From: an uncultured Eubacteriales bacterium
GTDB taxonomy: Bacteria; Bacillota; Clostridia; Christensenellales; Borkfalkiaceae
Length of the DNA stretch: 6,500 nucleotides
NCBI GenBank assembly: GCA_905207385.1
Contig: CAJLLH010000072.1
Span: 1 to 6,500, forward strand
Direction: 5' to 3'
Below the pieces are notes generated by a model. The model was not told where the DNA came from. It searched no databases and saw only the letters and a list, made by a program, of their open reading frames with translations. A program made the translations under genes and the position numbers. Numbering within the stretch: position 1 is the stretch's first letter; each line of letters begins with the position of its first letter. Below, one piece after another: positions 6,459 to 6,500 of this stretch.

Positions 6459-6500
6459 TGTTTATAAAAATTGCTAATCCCCGCCGCGCGGCAGATAAGC
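6458..6500 (+). CDS. Possible start of a downstream ORF, cut by the window edge
   Basis: An ATG overlaps the methyltransferase stop as TAATG. It opens a frame of 14 codons (MFIKIANPRRAADK) with no stop before the window ends. The overlap type is the same as between the two transporter genes and suggests coupling. No Shine-Dalgarno sequence is visible, and 14 residues do not allow a family call. No terminator follows the methyltransferase stop within the 42 nt available, which is compatible with a continuing operon. Confidence 0.35.
   Translation, partial: MFIKIANPRRAADK

Noticed and set aside
6483..6492. Perfect palindrome GCCGCGCGGC after the methyltransferase
   Set aside because: With a minimal loop it leaves a 3-bp stem, no T-run follows in the window, and it lies in the possible downstream coding frame. 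It is probably codon-driven.

Overview
The window holds four complete genes and possibly the first codons of a fifth. Three genes lie on the minus strand and one, plus the possible fifth, on the plus strand. The closest relatives I recognise are proteins of low-GC Gram-positive bacteria and Thermotoga: a TM287/TM288-type heterodimeric ABC exporter, a YkpA/YbiT-type ABC-F protein and an RlmI-type rRNA methyltransferase. Mixed base composition, AT-rich intergenic gaps, a strong AAGGAGG ribosome binding site and a near-consensus SigA-type promoter fit a Bacillota/Clostridia-like bacterium. That placement is inference, and no marker in the window fixes the species.

From left to right: a rho-independent terminator (about 9-38, minus strand) closes the ABC-F gene (48-1625). 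That gene has its own promoter and short leader in the 90-bp gap 1626-1715. Next are two ABC half-transporter genes transcribed leftwards, second gene 1716-3473 and first gene 3473-5200. They are coupled by a one-base TAATG stop/start overlap. A 91-bp divergent intergenic region (5201-5291) separates them from the plus-strand methyltransferase gene (5292-6458). A possible further ORF starts at 6458 through another TAATG overlap and runs off the window.

The two half-transporters should form one heterodimeric exporter with one catalytic and one degenerate ATP site. The first subunit has Asp and Gln where the catalytic Glu and switch His belong; the second has an altered signature motif (LSQGQ). 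The ABC-F protein shows the same kind of asymmetry within a single chain. ABC-F and RlmI-like proteins both act on the ribosome, but nothing in the sequence links them functionally to the exporter beyond adjacency.

I see no mobile element, CRISPR array, tRNA, rRNA or clearly novel system. The least routine observations are the heavily eroded second P-loop of the ABC-F protein and the mirrored promoter-like elements in the divergent region, which would make both flanking transcripts leaderless or nearly so.
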